Shown piece by piece: positions 33,901 to 39,527 of a DNA stretch of 59,379 nt. Made by a program: the position numbers and the translations under genes. Source of the DNA: an uncultured Tenacibaculum sp. (lineage in GTDB: Bacteria > Bacteroidota > Bacteroidia > Flavobacteriales > Flavobacteriaceae); the NCBI GenBank assembly GCA_947497895.1, contig CANMIL010000017.1, positions 1 to 59,379 on the forward strand. The letters are read 5' to 3'. The notes beneath the pieces are model-generated. The model saw only the letters and a program-made list of their open reading frames with translations, was not told the origin of the DNA and made no database searches. The stretch's first letter is position 1; each line of letters begins with the position of its first letter.

Positions 33901-35883
33901 AAATGCTCCAGAAGATAATTGTGTGTGGTTGTAACTTCCCGCTGCTTCCAATGCATCAAAACAGCCATCATTATCACTATCTACATCTAAGCAATCTAAA
34001 ACTCCGTCGCCATCAATATCTGAACCCTGTCCAATTGAATATACATTATCTATATGAATATCATCACCAGAACCTGCTACCGATTTTACGGTTTCAAGAA
34101 CTATAGTAGCAGTACTTCCTGATGGAGTAAAAAAGATAGTTCGAGAACCCCAAACTAGATTTCCTCCGTTTTCAGTTCCAATAGCATCAGAAGATGCACT
34201 AAAAACTAAACTACCATCAATTCGAACGTTGAATATCATTTCCGTTGCATTATTACTAAATGCTCTTAAATCGAAAGACAATATGTTTTCGATACCGGCA
34301 TCCACGTTAATAACTTGCGATATGGTATTTGTTTCTGCAGCATCTACATTTACAATAGCAGCATTCCCTGAAACAACCCAATTTCCTGAACCTCCAGATG
34401 TCCAACTTGTTAAATCTCCTGTCTCAAAATCTCCATTTGCAACTGCATTTGAACACTCTTCCGTATCTAAAATACCATCATTATCATCATCTAAATCACT
34501 AACATTCCCCATACCATCACCATCTGTATCATAATCGACAAATATATTAGCCGTTGCTGTGTCACAATTGACTGGTGAAGCGCTATTCTCACAAATTTGG
34601 TATGTCACTGTATGTGGCCCTACAGCCGCTGAAGCTCCAACTGTAATTGTTCCATCCGAATTTAAAGTCAACCCCGTTGGAACCGTAACTCCTATTACCG
34701 TTACCTCACCAGAATTTGTACCCGCGGTAGCTGTCGCACCATTAAATGTATCATTTGACAAAACCGAGGGGGAGCTCTCTCCTTCTATTATCGGACTACT
34801 ACTGAAATCATCGGCCACCGCATCAATAGGACTGAGAACTGTTACGTTTGCTGTGGCTGTTTGACAATTTGTGGAGGCCGCTTCATTTTCACAAATTTGA
34901 TATGTTAAGGAGTAGGTACCCGAGGGAGTTCCACTATTTACTGTTATCGTTCCATTTGCATTTAGTGTTAACTGACTTGGAACTGTAACTCCAGAAAGTG
35001 TTACCTCTCCATCAGCTGTTCCAATTACAACTGGATTTCCATCTATTGTATCGTTCGCTGTAACTGCTGGCGTTGTACCTCCTATTAAATAAGTAGGACT
35101 TGTAAAATTATCAGTATTTGCTACAATTACTCCAAGCGGACAATCTGGTGCATTCGTATTAGACACTGCTGTTTGAGGAAATGTAAAACCATCTTGCTCA
35201 AAAGTTGCATCCGACGGATTGTCAACTGTTATTGTAATTGTCACTGCTGGATTATCATTATCACAATTAATACCTAAAGAAGCCAATTCAACATCCCAAT
35301 ACCCCCAATCGTTGTACGTATTTTGCTTACCAGGCGATACTGCTATCACCTCTATCGCTTGACTCGATAATGTTGGTAAAGACCCAATAGGAGTATTATT
35401 AAAGACTCCAGTGGGAGCTACTGCTGACATAAATATGGGGGTTCCTCCATTTACTGCCACTGTTAAATCTATTGTTGAAGTTGCTGGAATACTCCCTAAG
35501 TCACCATGCCAGTGTTCTAAATAAATTCTCATATGTGTTCCGGATGGATTATAAGTCCAAGCCACCTGCACAGTATGAGCAAAAGAACTCATCACGCTTG
35601 ATAACAAAAACAACAATAACAATAATTTTGACTGAATTTTTCTTTTAGCCATTCCTTGATATTTTTTTGTTAAACTTTCATTCTGAAAAACTGGTAAGTG
35701 GATGTCACTTCCAATAAGATACTCCGTGCCCCTTTTGTAAAAAGATTTGCTTTTTAGTAGATCGAAAAAGGAAATTATATCGAAGTTAAAAACCCGTTTC
35801 AAAAACCGATTCACGAACTTTATTAGTAAAACATTCAAAATAAATGCTACGAAATTATACCATGAAAAATTTACTTTCTTCAT
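21931..35883 (-). CDS. Giant Calx-beta / Cys-rich TSP3-like adhesin with type B T9SS sorting domain
   Basis: 4650 codons from ATG 35883. A typical signal peptide (MAKRKIQSKLLLLLFLLSS..., cleavage near SFAH) starts at an internal ATG at 35652, which may be the true start (4573 residues). Order: N-terminal beta-rich and Ig-like domains; DxDxDGD-linked domains including one shared with the first giant (NASNYSITNDDISSLFGLP); an Ig-like segment; 15 Calx-beta repeats; 43 24-residue repeats with paired Cys; acidic TSP3-like repeats; and a last ~95-residue domain starting LPCLTVYNEFTPNGDGHNDTF, with LEVYNRWGSLVY and ending GWIYINRK. That last domain is the gliding-motility-associated C-terminal (type B T9SS) domain. 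It probably is a calcium-loaded surface filament. The SprF- and PorE-like genes follow on the same strand. Confidence 0.93.
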   Translation of the reverse strand: MKKVNFSWYNFVAFILNVLLIKFVNRFLKRVFNFDIISFFDLLKSKSFYKRGTEYLIGSDIHLPVFQNESLTKKYQGMAKRKIQSKLLLLLFLLSSVMSSFAHTVQVAWTYNPSGTHMRIYLEHWHGDLGSIPATSTIDLTVAVNGGTPIFMSAVAPTGVFNNTPIGSLPTLSSQAIEVIAVSPGKQNTYNDWGYWDVELASLGINCDNDNPAVTITITVDNPSDATFEQDGFTFPQTAVSNTNAPDCPLGVIVANTDNFTSPTYLIGGTTPAVTANDTIDGNPVVIGTADGEVTLSGVTVPSQLTLNANGTITVNSGTPSGTYSLTYQICENEAASTNCQTATANVTVLSPIDAVADDFSSSPIIEGESSPSVLSNDTFNGATATAGTNSGEVTVIGVTVPTGLTLNSDGTITVGASAAVGPHTVTYQICENSASPVNCDTATANIFVDYDTDGDGMGNVSDLDDDNDGILDTEECSNAVANGDFETGDLTSWTSGGSGNWVVSGNAAIVNVDAAETNTISQVINVDAGIENILSFDLRAFSNNATEMIFNVRIDGSLVFSASSDAIGTENGGNLVWGSRTIFFTPSGSTATIVLETVKSVAGSGDDIHIDNVYSIGQGSDIDGDGVLDCLDVDSDNDGCFDALEAAGSYNHTQLSSGAFTGGIDGNGVPSTVSGGQTNTAAVTDPADSTACCDASVSGFADVDSDGIINACDLDNDNDGILDTAECALVKITPTDLSTPPGGNASNYSITNDDISSLFGLPTGSIFVTITNGATNSGGTAWKTNATEGNATFELSGPYADLAYVTVAHGGSLSQGLRDGFISLDGIEFDYTSTLIDDFVASNSGNTYYVDNPVGGTATTNGVRFEWTSKTVGAKRIEFFSTGATGNNQYFIELRVCDSDRDGILDHLDLDSDNDGCNDVLESGGTDADADGDLDGTGFDSNGQVTGGTGGYDGVNGNETEATMLQIDVPIANTVLCLGENITFTLQASSLSTTIFTGTAPATTPDYSSSTPSTADLVYQWQEQVAGAGPWNDITNGGIYSGATTASLTLTNPPLTADSNKYRLIVTSIKNVCASLTSSSETLFINDVTGGTIAANQSICTGGDPVAFTEAVASTGRGTLSYQWESSTDGSVFTPIVGATSETYDVGVLTQNMWYRRETSSLFLTRTCTALSNVVQITVDPVPTISIDDITVTEGATANFTATLSQAVACDVTFDVTTSDGSATAGDDYTAQSSQSYTITAGSTTVTIPVLTTDDSTYEPTDETYTVTMSNVQTGTGNSISTTDLIGAGTITDNDSAPTISIDDITVAEGVTANFTATLNNPAQYDVTFDVTTSDGTAAAGDDYTSQTSQSYTITAGSTTVTIPVVTINDTTYEPTDETYTVTMSNVSIGSPTPEAITTTDLVGAGTITDLGDSAPTISIDDITVAEGMTANFTATLNNPAQYDVTFDVTTSDGTATGGDDYTSQTSQGYTITAGSTTVTIPVLTTDDTTYEPTDETYTVTMSNVSIGSPTPEAITTTDLVGAGTITDSGDSAPTISIDDITVAEGVTANFTATLNNPAQYDVTFDVTTSDGTATGGDDYTSQTSQSYTITAGSTTVTIPVLTTDDIIYEPTDETYTVTMSNVSIGSPTPEAIMTTDLVGAGTITDSGDSAPTISIDDITVAEGVTANFTATLSSPAQYDVTFDVSTSDGSATAGDDYTAQSSVSYTIPAGSTTVTIPVLTTDDTTYEPTDETYTVTMSNVSIGSPTPEAITTTDLVGDGTITDSGDSAPTISIDDITVAEGVTANFTATLNNPAQYDVTFDVNTSDGTATGGDDYTSQTSQTYTITAGSTTVTIPVLTTDDTTYEPTDETYTVTMSNVSIGSPTPEAITTTDLVGDGTITDSGDSAPTISIDDITVAEGVTANFTATLSNPAQYDVTFDVTTSDGTADAGDDYTAQTSQTYTITAGSTTVTIPVVTTDDTTYEPTDETYTVTMSNVSIGSPTPEAITTTDLVGDGTITDSGDSTPTISIDDITVAEGVTANFTATLNNPAQYDVTFDVTTSDGTATAGDDYTAQTGQTYTITAGSTTVTIPVLTTDDIIYEPTDETYTVTMSNVSIGSPTPEAITTTDLVGDGTITDSGDSAPTISIDDITVAEGITANFTATLSSPAQYDVTFDVTTSDGTADAGDDYTAQTSQAYTITAGSTTVTIPVLTTDDTTYEPTDETYTVTMSNVSIGSPTPEAITTTDLVGDGTITDSGDSAPTISIDDITVAEGVTANFTATLSSPAQYDVTFDVTTSDGTATGGDDYTAQTSQTYTIIAGSTTVTIPVLTTDDTTYEPTDETYTVTMSNVSIGSPTPEAITTTDLVGDGTITDSGDSAPTISIDDITVAEGVTANFTATLNNPAQYDVTFDVTTSDGTATGGDDYTSQISQTYTITAGSTTVTIPVLTTDDTTYEPTDETYTVTMSNVSIGSPTPEAITTTDLVGAGTITDSGDSAPTISIDDITVAEGVTANFTATLSSPSQYDVTFDVTTSDGTAAAGDDYTAQTSQAYTITAGSTTVTIPVLTTDDTTYEPTDESYTVTMSNVSIGSPTPEAITTTDLIGDGTITDSGDSAPTISIDDITVAEGVTANFTATLSNPAQYDVTFDVTTSDGTAAAGDDYTSQTSQTYTITAGSTTVTIPVLTTDDTTYEPTDETYTVTMSNVSIGSTPAEAITTTDLVGDGTITDSGDSAPTISIDDITVAEGVTANFTATLSSPSQYDVTFDVTTSDGTAAAGDDYTAQTSQTYTITAGSTTVTIPVLTTDDTTYEPTDETYTVTMSNVSIGSTPAEAITTTDLVGDGTITDSGDSAPTISIDNITVVEGVTANFTATLSNPSQYDVTLDVTTSDNTAQVGADYLAQSGVGYTIPLGSTTVTIPVTTIDNNVYETDETYTVTMSNVSIGSPTPENITTTDLEGEGTITDNDVNDPCLPDATDSDGDGVCDAIDPDPNDPCNPDNTDADGDGVCDTIDPDPNDPCNPKNVDSDNDGVCDTVDPDPNDPCVPDNTDADGDGVCDTVDPDPNDPCNPNNVDSDNDGVCDTVDPDPNDPCNPDNTDADGDGVCDTVDPDPTDPCSPDSTDADGDGVCDTVDPDPNDPCSPDSTDADGDGVCDTVDPDPNDPCSPDSTDADNDGVCDSVDPDPNDPCNPNNADTDNDGVCDTVDPNPTDPCIPNNTDADGDGVCDAVDPDPNDPCNPTSADTDGDGICDAVDPDPNDPCSPDATDVDGDGICDAIDPDVTDPCGPNDLDSDGDGVCDTIDPNPTDPCVPNATDADNDGVCDSVDPDPNDPCNPNGHDEDGDGVCDAVDPNPTDPCIPDATDTDGDGVCDSVDPNPTDPCVPNGSDEDGDGVCDAVDPDVTDPCIPNNTDADNDGVCDTIDPDPTDPCVPNGNDEDGDGYCDSIDPNPTDPCIPNNTDADGDGICDTIDPDPNNPCNPDSADEDGDGYCDSIDPNPTDPCIPDATDADGDGICDTIDPDPNNPCNPDSADEDGDGYCDAIDPNPTDPCIPDATDADGDGICDTIDPDPNEPCDPNALDTDGDGVCDTVDPGPTDPCSPNGADTDGDGVCDAIDPNPTDPCIPNGTDVDGDGICDTVDPDVTDPCPMGAPDADGDGICDAEDPDPNDACVPNGTDSDGDGVCDTVDPDPNDPCSPDNTDADGDGVCDTIDPDPADPCNPNSSDEDNDGVCDTVDPDVTDPCNPDSADADGDGICDTIDPDPADPCNPNSNDEDGDGVCDTVDPDPTDPCVPNNTDADNDGICDTVDPDPADPCNPNSNDEDNDGVCDTVDPDPTDPCIPNNTDADGDGVCDTVDPDPNDPCNPNSADEDGDGVCDTVDPDVTDPCSPDSADADGDGICDTIDPDPNDPCNPNSNDEDNDGVCDTVDPDPTDPCVPDNTDADGDGICDTVDPDPTDPCIPNATDIDNDGVCDTIDPDPTDPCNPNGLDSDGDGVCDVIDPNPTDPCIPNPFAIATGDCDGDGISNGSEYDADGDGNGPDDSDGDGIPDVLDTDDDGDGIPTSEEVGTDPTSPTDTDGDGIPDYLDTDSDNDGVSDLIEGGGDPSLDADNDGVIDDQTDTDGDGLPDSVDPDNGGTSSTGPDSDGDGIPDYQDLDSDGDGINDVIEAGGTDADGDGQIDTGDLVDGNNLPDEDGDGTPDIEEPNNDALPGSLDADGDGVIDDQTDSDGDGIADVVDGLDGFGDALTTDTDGDGIEDLYDLDSDNDGILDSAEQNGDPNRDTDGDGIPDHLDLDSDGDGISDLIESGQDASTVDTDGDGVLDSTTDADNDGILDTADNDDNDIAAGGSTNPVDTDGDGRPDFQDLDSDNDGISDLVESGSDPDLDADNDGKIDDQTDTDGDGMVDSVDPDNGGDSPDVTDTDSDGTPDYQDLDSDGDGVSDLQEGGSDTSLDSDGDGMLDDQTDTDGDGMVDSVDPDNGGDVPDTPDEDGDGVADYQDEDDDGDGILTSEEDVDGDGDPNNDDTDGDGIPDYLDTDDDGDGIDTIDEHADDNGDGAPDDALDTDEDGTPDYLDPDTLPCLTVYNEFTPNGDGHNDTFVISCIGNEMYKNNRLEVYNRWGSLVYSKNRYDNSWTGESNGKLNVQVDAQLPSGTYYYVIDLGTGADPKTGWIYINRK
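22230..23940 (-). repeat. Acidic TSP3-like repeats before the sorting domain of giant 2
   Basis: About 570 residues of DTDGDGIPD, DLDSDGDGI and DNDGVSDLIEGG units with no Cys, rich in Asp/Gly and expected to bind Ca2+. They include the larger pattern (QIDTGDLVDGNNLPD, DSVDPDNGG, IDDQTDSDGDG) that forms the ~834-bp repeat of the third giant, here in about one and a half copies. Confidence 0.85.
23944..27039 (-). repeat. 43 tandem 72-bp repeats encoding a two-cysteine calcium-type motif
   Basis: The stretch is exactly 43 x 72 bp. Each 24-residue unit starts DPC at positions 1-3, has Pro5, an Asp/Asn-rich DxDGDGVCD at 9-17 (second Cys at 16), IDP at 19-21 and an acidic-Pro end (PDPN or PNPT). 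Cys-Cys spacing is 12 residues within a unit and 10 across the junction, so 86 cysteines form a regular ladder. DxDxDG is the classic calcium loop and the layout recalls vertebrate thrombospondin type 3 repeats. Single exceptions such as GAPDADGDG or DACVP keep the length. Base-level similarity is high, with subsets alternating (for example the pair at 25340-25560). Confidence 0.93.
27045..32337 (-). repeat. 15 tandem Calx-beta repeats of ~354 bp
   Basis: Each ~118-residue unit starts APTISIDDITVAEG, continues TANFTATL, YDVTFDVTTSDGTA, AGDDYT, TVTIPVLTTDD, YEPTDETYTVTMSNV and ends GTITDSGDS. These are the strands and acidic calcium-binding positions of Calx-beta domains. Twelve or more central copies are nearly identical; the first (N-terminal, CDVTFDV, GTGNSIST) and last (IDNITVVEG, DNTAQVGADY) are the most divergent and slightly shorter. 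Confidence 0.93.
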
Positions 35884-36341
35884 AATAAAGGGGTTAAAAA
35901 ATTAATCTATACCTGCGTGTTTTTATGTAAAATCCATAAAAACAAAATCTATTATACCGTTAAACATTCATATAGATAATCCTTGTGCAAAAACACAAAT
36001 AATGAAGATGAATCCCTTAGGACAATTTTAAGTCTTGATTAGTGAATGGTTATGGTTGTAGTAATAGTAGTAACGTATAACGCGCAGTAGTAAAGTAGTT
36101 TTTCAAGACTGTAAAATGGATATAACTTAAAGCGGTCGCCTCAAGCGTTTTTTTGATAGGGGTATTTTCATTTGTTTTCGGGGGTTATCTTTTATGATAA
36201 TTATTTCACTCTATTAATAACATTTGACAAAAGCACATTTTTTTAGCACTTTTAACATTTCAAATATATATAATTAACAATTGTTAACAAATATTTTTTC
36301 GATGAAATAATGGTAAAATGCAAATAAGTATCGACGAATGG
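35884..36341. other. Intergenic region upstream of giant gene 2
   Basis: 458 bp between the giant gene and the TerB/J-domain gene, both on the minus strand. It holds a good promoter at 36261-36291 and no credible ORF. The distance from that promoter to ATG 35883 (~370 bp) or ATG 35652 (~600 bp) means an unusually long transcript leader. Confidence 0.6.
36261..36291 (-). promoter_or_regulatory. Bacteroidota-type promoter with palindromic spacer, for giant gene 2
   Basis: On the minus strand TTTG (36288-36291), 19 bp, then TATATTTG (36261-36268) match the -33 TTG and -7 TAnnTTTG elements of the Bacteroidota primary sigma factor, at the usual spacing. A perfect 14-bp palindrome TTAACAATTGTTAA (36274-36287) fills the spacer next to the -33 element, a position where a repressor or activator would act. 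Confidence 0.6.
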
Positions 36342-37094
36342 TTAAATTCCCCTCTCTTTTTTTATCTCTTCGTAGGCTTTTTGTATTTGTTGGAATTTTT
36401 GCTTCCCTCCTCGTATATGCTCTTCTCCAAGCCCCACTAATTTATCTGGGTGGTACTTTTTTACCATTTTACGATAGGCTTTCTTCACCTCTGCGTCACT
36501 CGCATTTTTTGAGACTTCTAAAATTTCGTAAACGCTTTCTGATTTAGCAAGGAACATTGCTTTTATTGAGTTAAAATCTCTTTCACTTACATATAAATAG
36601 TAGGCAATTTTCGCTATGACCGCTTCCTCCTGGATTTTTAAATCCCCATCAGACTTAGCAATTCCAAATAAGAAATGAATCAATTGTAACCTAGAAGCAT
36701 GCGACATATACTGTCTAATTTGCATACATACCTGCCTTGAAGACACTTTTCTTTTTACGATTCCTTTAAAAAGTTTGAAAGCATTGTTTGCTCTTTCTTT
36801 TCCATATAAATTTACGAAGTACTCTCTAACATAATCAAGTTCTCTTTTATCAACATGACCATCAGCTTTAATTACAATTGAGGCCAAAATAAGTAAGCTT
36901 ATTTCAAAATCACCAGACTCAACATAGCTTCTCCTTTTTCCTTCATTATTTTTATATTCTTTTTGTTCTTCCTTTAAATCTTCTATTGAAACGCCATCAA
37001 TAAAACTCCCTACCACAAAGCCAATAATAGCTCCTATAGGACCTCCTAATGTAAACCCAGCACCCGCACCTAACCATTTGGCAAATTTCCCCAT
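36342..37094 (-). CDS. TerB-like and C-terminal J-domain protein (DjlA-like co-chaperone)
   Basis: 250 residues. The N-terminus (AGAGFTLGGPIGAIIGFVVG) is a Gly-rich hydrophobic segment that could insert in or lie on the membrane. Residues ~50-165 are helical with a TerB-like pattern (LLILASIVIKADGHVDKREL and LIHFLFGIAKSDGDL, two acidic helix-loop signatures). Residues ~190-250 form a J-domain with YEILEVSKNASDAEVKKAYR and the HPD tripeptide (KKYHPDK) that activates DnaK. The order is that of DjlA. It is the only minus-strand gene in the island and lies upstream of the giant gene, separated by 458 bp and a new promoter, so no operon link is expected. Confidence 0.88.
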   Translation of the reverse strand: MGKFAKWLGAGAGFTLGGPIGAIIGFVVGSFIDGVSIEDLKEEQKEYKNNEGKRRSYVESGDFEISLLILASIVIKADGHVDKRELDYVREYFVNLYGKERANNAFKLFKGIVKRKVSSRQVCMQIRQYMSHASRLQLIHFLFGIAKSDGDLKIQEEAVIAKIAYYLYVSERDFNSIKAMFLAKSESVYEILEVSKNASDAEVKKAYRKMVKKYHPDKLVGLGEEHIRGGKQKFQQIQKAYEEIKKERGI

Positions 37095-37108
37095 GTAAAT
37101 CTTTTTAT

Positions 37109-37116
37109 CAAATATA
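37109..37116 (-). promoter_or_regulatory. Putative -7 element for the TerB/J-domain gene
   Basis: TATATTTG on the minus strand, 14 bp before the ATG, matches TAnnTTTG. The nearest upstream TTG is 25 bp away, longer than the usual 19-21, so the -33 element is uncertain. Confidence 0.4.
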
Positions 37117-37373
37117 AGACTATTTCATTTTCGAAATGTTTCAATTTTATCTCTTTATTTTTTAACACGATCCTTCCTCTACTTGTAATCACCCTTTTTC
37201 GCAAGCAATAAAACTATAAATAAAAATTATAATCACATGAAAGACTATTCTAAAAAACTATAAAAAACCATCGTTTAAAACCTACTTTAATACAGTTTTA
37301 AAAGGAGAACAAACATTTACATTTACCTCAAACTAAAACACTCTTAAAAATGCTTATTTTGAGATTTTTAAAA

Positions 37374-37406
37374 TTTGCTGGTTATTCACAAAAAGAATTA
37401 TCTTTG
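37374..37406 (+). promoter_or_regulatory. Bacteroidota-type promoter of the bacilliredoxin gene
   Basis: TTTG (37374-37377), a 21-bp spacer and TATCTTTG (37399-37406) fit the TTG / TAnnTTTG consensus. The ATG follows 15 bp later. Confidence 0.65.
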
Positions 37407-37421
37407 TAAAAAACTTAATTT

Positions 37422-37832
37422 ATGTATCCAGAAGAATTAGTAAAACCAATGCGTGATGAATTGATTGACGCAGGTTTTGATGCTTTATATACAGCTGAAG
37501 ATGTTGATAGCGCTTTAGCAAAAGAAGGAACTACCTTAGTTATGGTTAACTCTGTTTGTGGTTGTGCAGCCGGAACTGCAAGACCAGGTGCCATTGCTTC
37601 GTTAGGAGCTGATAAAAAACCAAATCATTTAACAACTGTATTTGCAGGAGTGGAGAAAGAATCAACTGCAAAGGCACGTGAATATATGATTCCATTTCCT
37701 CCTTCTTCACCAGCTATTGCTCTTTTTAAAGATGGTAAATTAGTTCATATGTTAGAACGTCATCATATTGAAGGAAGATCAGCTCAGGCTATTGCACAAA
37801 ATTTAGCCGCTGCTTACGACGATCATTGTTAA
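37422..37832 (+). CDS. BrxA/BrxB family bacilliredoxin
   Basis: 136 residues, the usual length of the family (formerly DUF1094, YphP/YqiW type). The redox motif CGC is at NSVCGCAAGTARPG (~residues 44-57), preceded by a thioredoxin-fold strand TTLVMVNS; other typical segments are YPEELVKPMRDEL at the N-terminus and IPFPPSSPAIALFKDGKLV. In Bacillus these proteins remove bacillithiol from oxidised protein thiols; whether this organism makes bacillithiol cannot be told here. The gene is monocistronic, with its own promoter 5' and a clear terminator 3'. Confidence 0.92.
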   Translation: MYPEELVKPMRDELIDAGFDALYTAEDVDSALAKEGTTLVMVNSVCGCAAGTARPGAIASLGADKKPNHLTTVFAGVEKESTAKAREYMIPFPPSSPAIALFKDGKLVHMLERHHIEGRSAQAIAQNLAAAYDDHC

Positions 37833-37873
37833 TATATATTAACGAACCATATTGAATCGTAGATTCAACCTTG

Positions 37874-37905
37874 AAAATCCACTTATTTGAGTGGATTTTT
37901 TTATT
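37874..37905 (+). terminator. Rho-independent terminator after the bacilliredoxin gene
   Basis: AAAATCCACT, 6-base loop, AGTGGATTTT, then a T run; a perfect 10-bp stem about 40 bp after the stop codon. Confidence 0.88.
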
Positions 37906-38276
37906 TTTACTAACTAAACTTATTTGGACTTTTTTATGTGCTGAAAGAAGGTTGTTTTCAGCCCTGTTTTTGTTTTTTTGCCTCCGTAGCTCTGCTATTG
38001 GATTTGAAAAAAACTTCAACAGAACTATAACCTCTAATTTTGGTTTCAACTCAAAAGTCTAAATGAGAGCAATAAGTGAAGTTTATATTTTTCCTAAGAT
38101 CATATGGAATTTGACAAACAGTTTTCTTTGAACACTCTCGATTTTTTTCTGAGGTTCTTAATTAATTTAGTAAGCATTTGAACATTCTGATACTTATGTC
38201 AAAAATTTTAAATATTTTTATTTAAAACATTTAGGTTTTATTCCTAAAATAATTGACTTTTATACACATTTATATT
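37906..38276. other. Intergenic region before the Lrp-like gene
   Basis: 371 bp with no credible gene. A second weaker hairpin (GCTGAAA 37940-37946 / TTTCAGC 37956-37962) is followed by a T-rich tract and may be a back-up terminator. The region should also hold the Lrp-like promoter; I saw no exact TAnnTTTG there. Confidence 0.45.
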
Positions 38277-38738
38277 ATGACGAAGAAGCTTAAAATTGAT
38301 GGTATTGATAAAATTATTATCAAGCGACTTGTTAATGATGCACGAACTCCAGTATTGGGTATTGCCCGCGAAGTTGGTATTTCAGGTGCGGCAATTCATC
38401 AACGGCTACGAAAGCTTGAAGAATCAGATTTAATAGATGGATATAAAATGGTTTTAAATCCGAAGGCATTAGGGTATACAACTACTGCCTTTGTTGGTGT
38501 TTTTTTAGATTCATCGAGCTTATATTCTTCTGCGATTAAGCGTCTAAAAGAAATCCCAGAAATAGTTGAGAGTCATTACACAACGGGAAACTACGCCGTT
38601 TTCATTAAAATAATGTGTAAGAACAACGAAGACTTAATGCACTTATTAAACAAAGATATTCAAACAATTAAAGGAGTCTCAAGAACGGAAACCTTCATTT
38701 CCTTAGATCAGCAAATTAACAGACAAATTAAAATTTAA
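38277..38738 (+). CDS. Lrp/AsnC family transcriptional regulator
   Basis: 153 residues from the ATG at 38277; an upstream in-frame ATG (38253) adds MTFIHIYI, which does not look like family sequence. The N-terminal winged helix-turn-helix includes IDGIDKIIIKRLVNDARTP and VGISGAAIHQRLRKLEESD; the C-terminal half is the RAM/AsnC ligand-binding domain (ALGYTTTAFVGVFL, VESHYTTGNYAVFIKI). Such proteins form octamers that respond to amino acids. The next gene starts at the base right after the stop codon, so the two are co-translated and the regulator may control or respond to that membrane protein. Confidence 0.9.
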   Translation: MTKKLKIDGIDKIIIKRLVNDARTPVLGIAREVGISGAAIHQRLRKLEESDLIDGYKMVLNPKALGYTTTAFVGVFLDSSSLYSSAIKRLKEIPEIVESHYTTGNYAVFIKIMCKNNEDLMHLLNKDIQTIKGVSRTETFISLDQQINRQIKI

Positions 38739-39320
38739 ATGAACGATTTTATTTTTTACTTTAAAATGGGCCTTTTTCATGTACTTGATTTTAAGGCCTA
38801 TGATCACATTCTTTTTTTAATCGTACTCGCTGTAGTTTATCAGTTTAAACAGTGGAAAAAAGTTTTATGGTTAATTACACTATTTACCATAGGACACTCA
38901 ATTACCTTAGCACTATCAGCCTTTGGTGTTTTAAATGTTCGTGCCGATTTAGTGGAATTTTTAATTCCTCTGACAATTTTTATCACTGGACTTATGAATG
39001 TTCTAACGGCAAAAAAGGCATCCGTAGGAAAAGAAAACCAAAATTTATTTTTTGCATTATTTTTTGGATTGATTCATGGGCTTGGTTTTTCAAATTACTT
39101 TAAAATAATGATTGGTAAGGCTAGTAATAAACTAATTCCATTGCTAGAATTTGCTCTTGGTGTTGAAGCGGCTCAAATTATTATTGTACTTGGTATTTTA
39201 TTAATTGGCTCTTTAGCGCAATCTGTTTTAGGAGTAAATAGAAGAGATTGGATACTAGTTACCTCTTCAATTGTTATCGGGTTTGCCCTACAAATGATGT
39301 TTGATCGGGTATTCTGGTAA
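38739..39320 (+). CDS. HupE/UreJ-like multi-pass membrane protein
   Basis: 193 residues with five or six hydrophobic helices. Conserved His positions sit in YDHILF, TIGHSIT and GLIHGLGF, the pattern of the HupE/UreJ family (possible metal, e.g. nickel, uptake). The start codon abuts the stop codon of the Lrp-like gene. No hydrogenase or urease gene is in the window, so the substrate is open; many Bacteroidota carry this variant without those enzymes. Confidence 0.82.
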   Translation: MNDFIFYFKMGLFHVLDFKAYDHILFLIVLAVVYQFKQWKKVLWLITLFTIGHSITLALSAFGVLNVRADLVEFLIPLTIFITGLMNVLTAKKASVGKENQNLFFALFFGLIHGLGFSNYFKIMIGKASNKLIPLLEFALGVEAAQIIIVLGILLIGSLAQSVLGVNRRDWILVTSSIVIGFALQMMFDRVFW

Positions 39321-39527
39321 AAGTAAAAACTACAACCACTTTAATCAAAACAATTTATTGTTAAATTAGGCAGAAAAACTGTTTTATCTGATTGAAAAAA
39401 CTACCATATGCTCTGCAATTTTACATTTATTTTAACGACATAATAATGAGTTAATTGATACACTTGTTTTATATTTTTTTTAACCTTATTTTATATAAAT
39501 TAGCTTAAATTCTGTACGTCTTATATT

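Noticed and set aside
37789..38062. Small ORFs on both strands around the bacilliredoxin terminator
   Set aside because: They overlap the terminator and gene end, have no signal or domain, and show the composition of non-coding AT-rich DNA.
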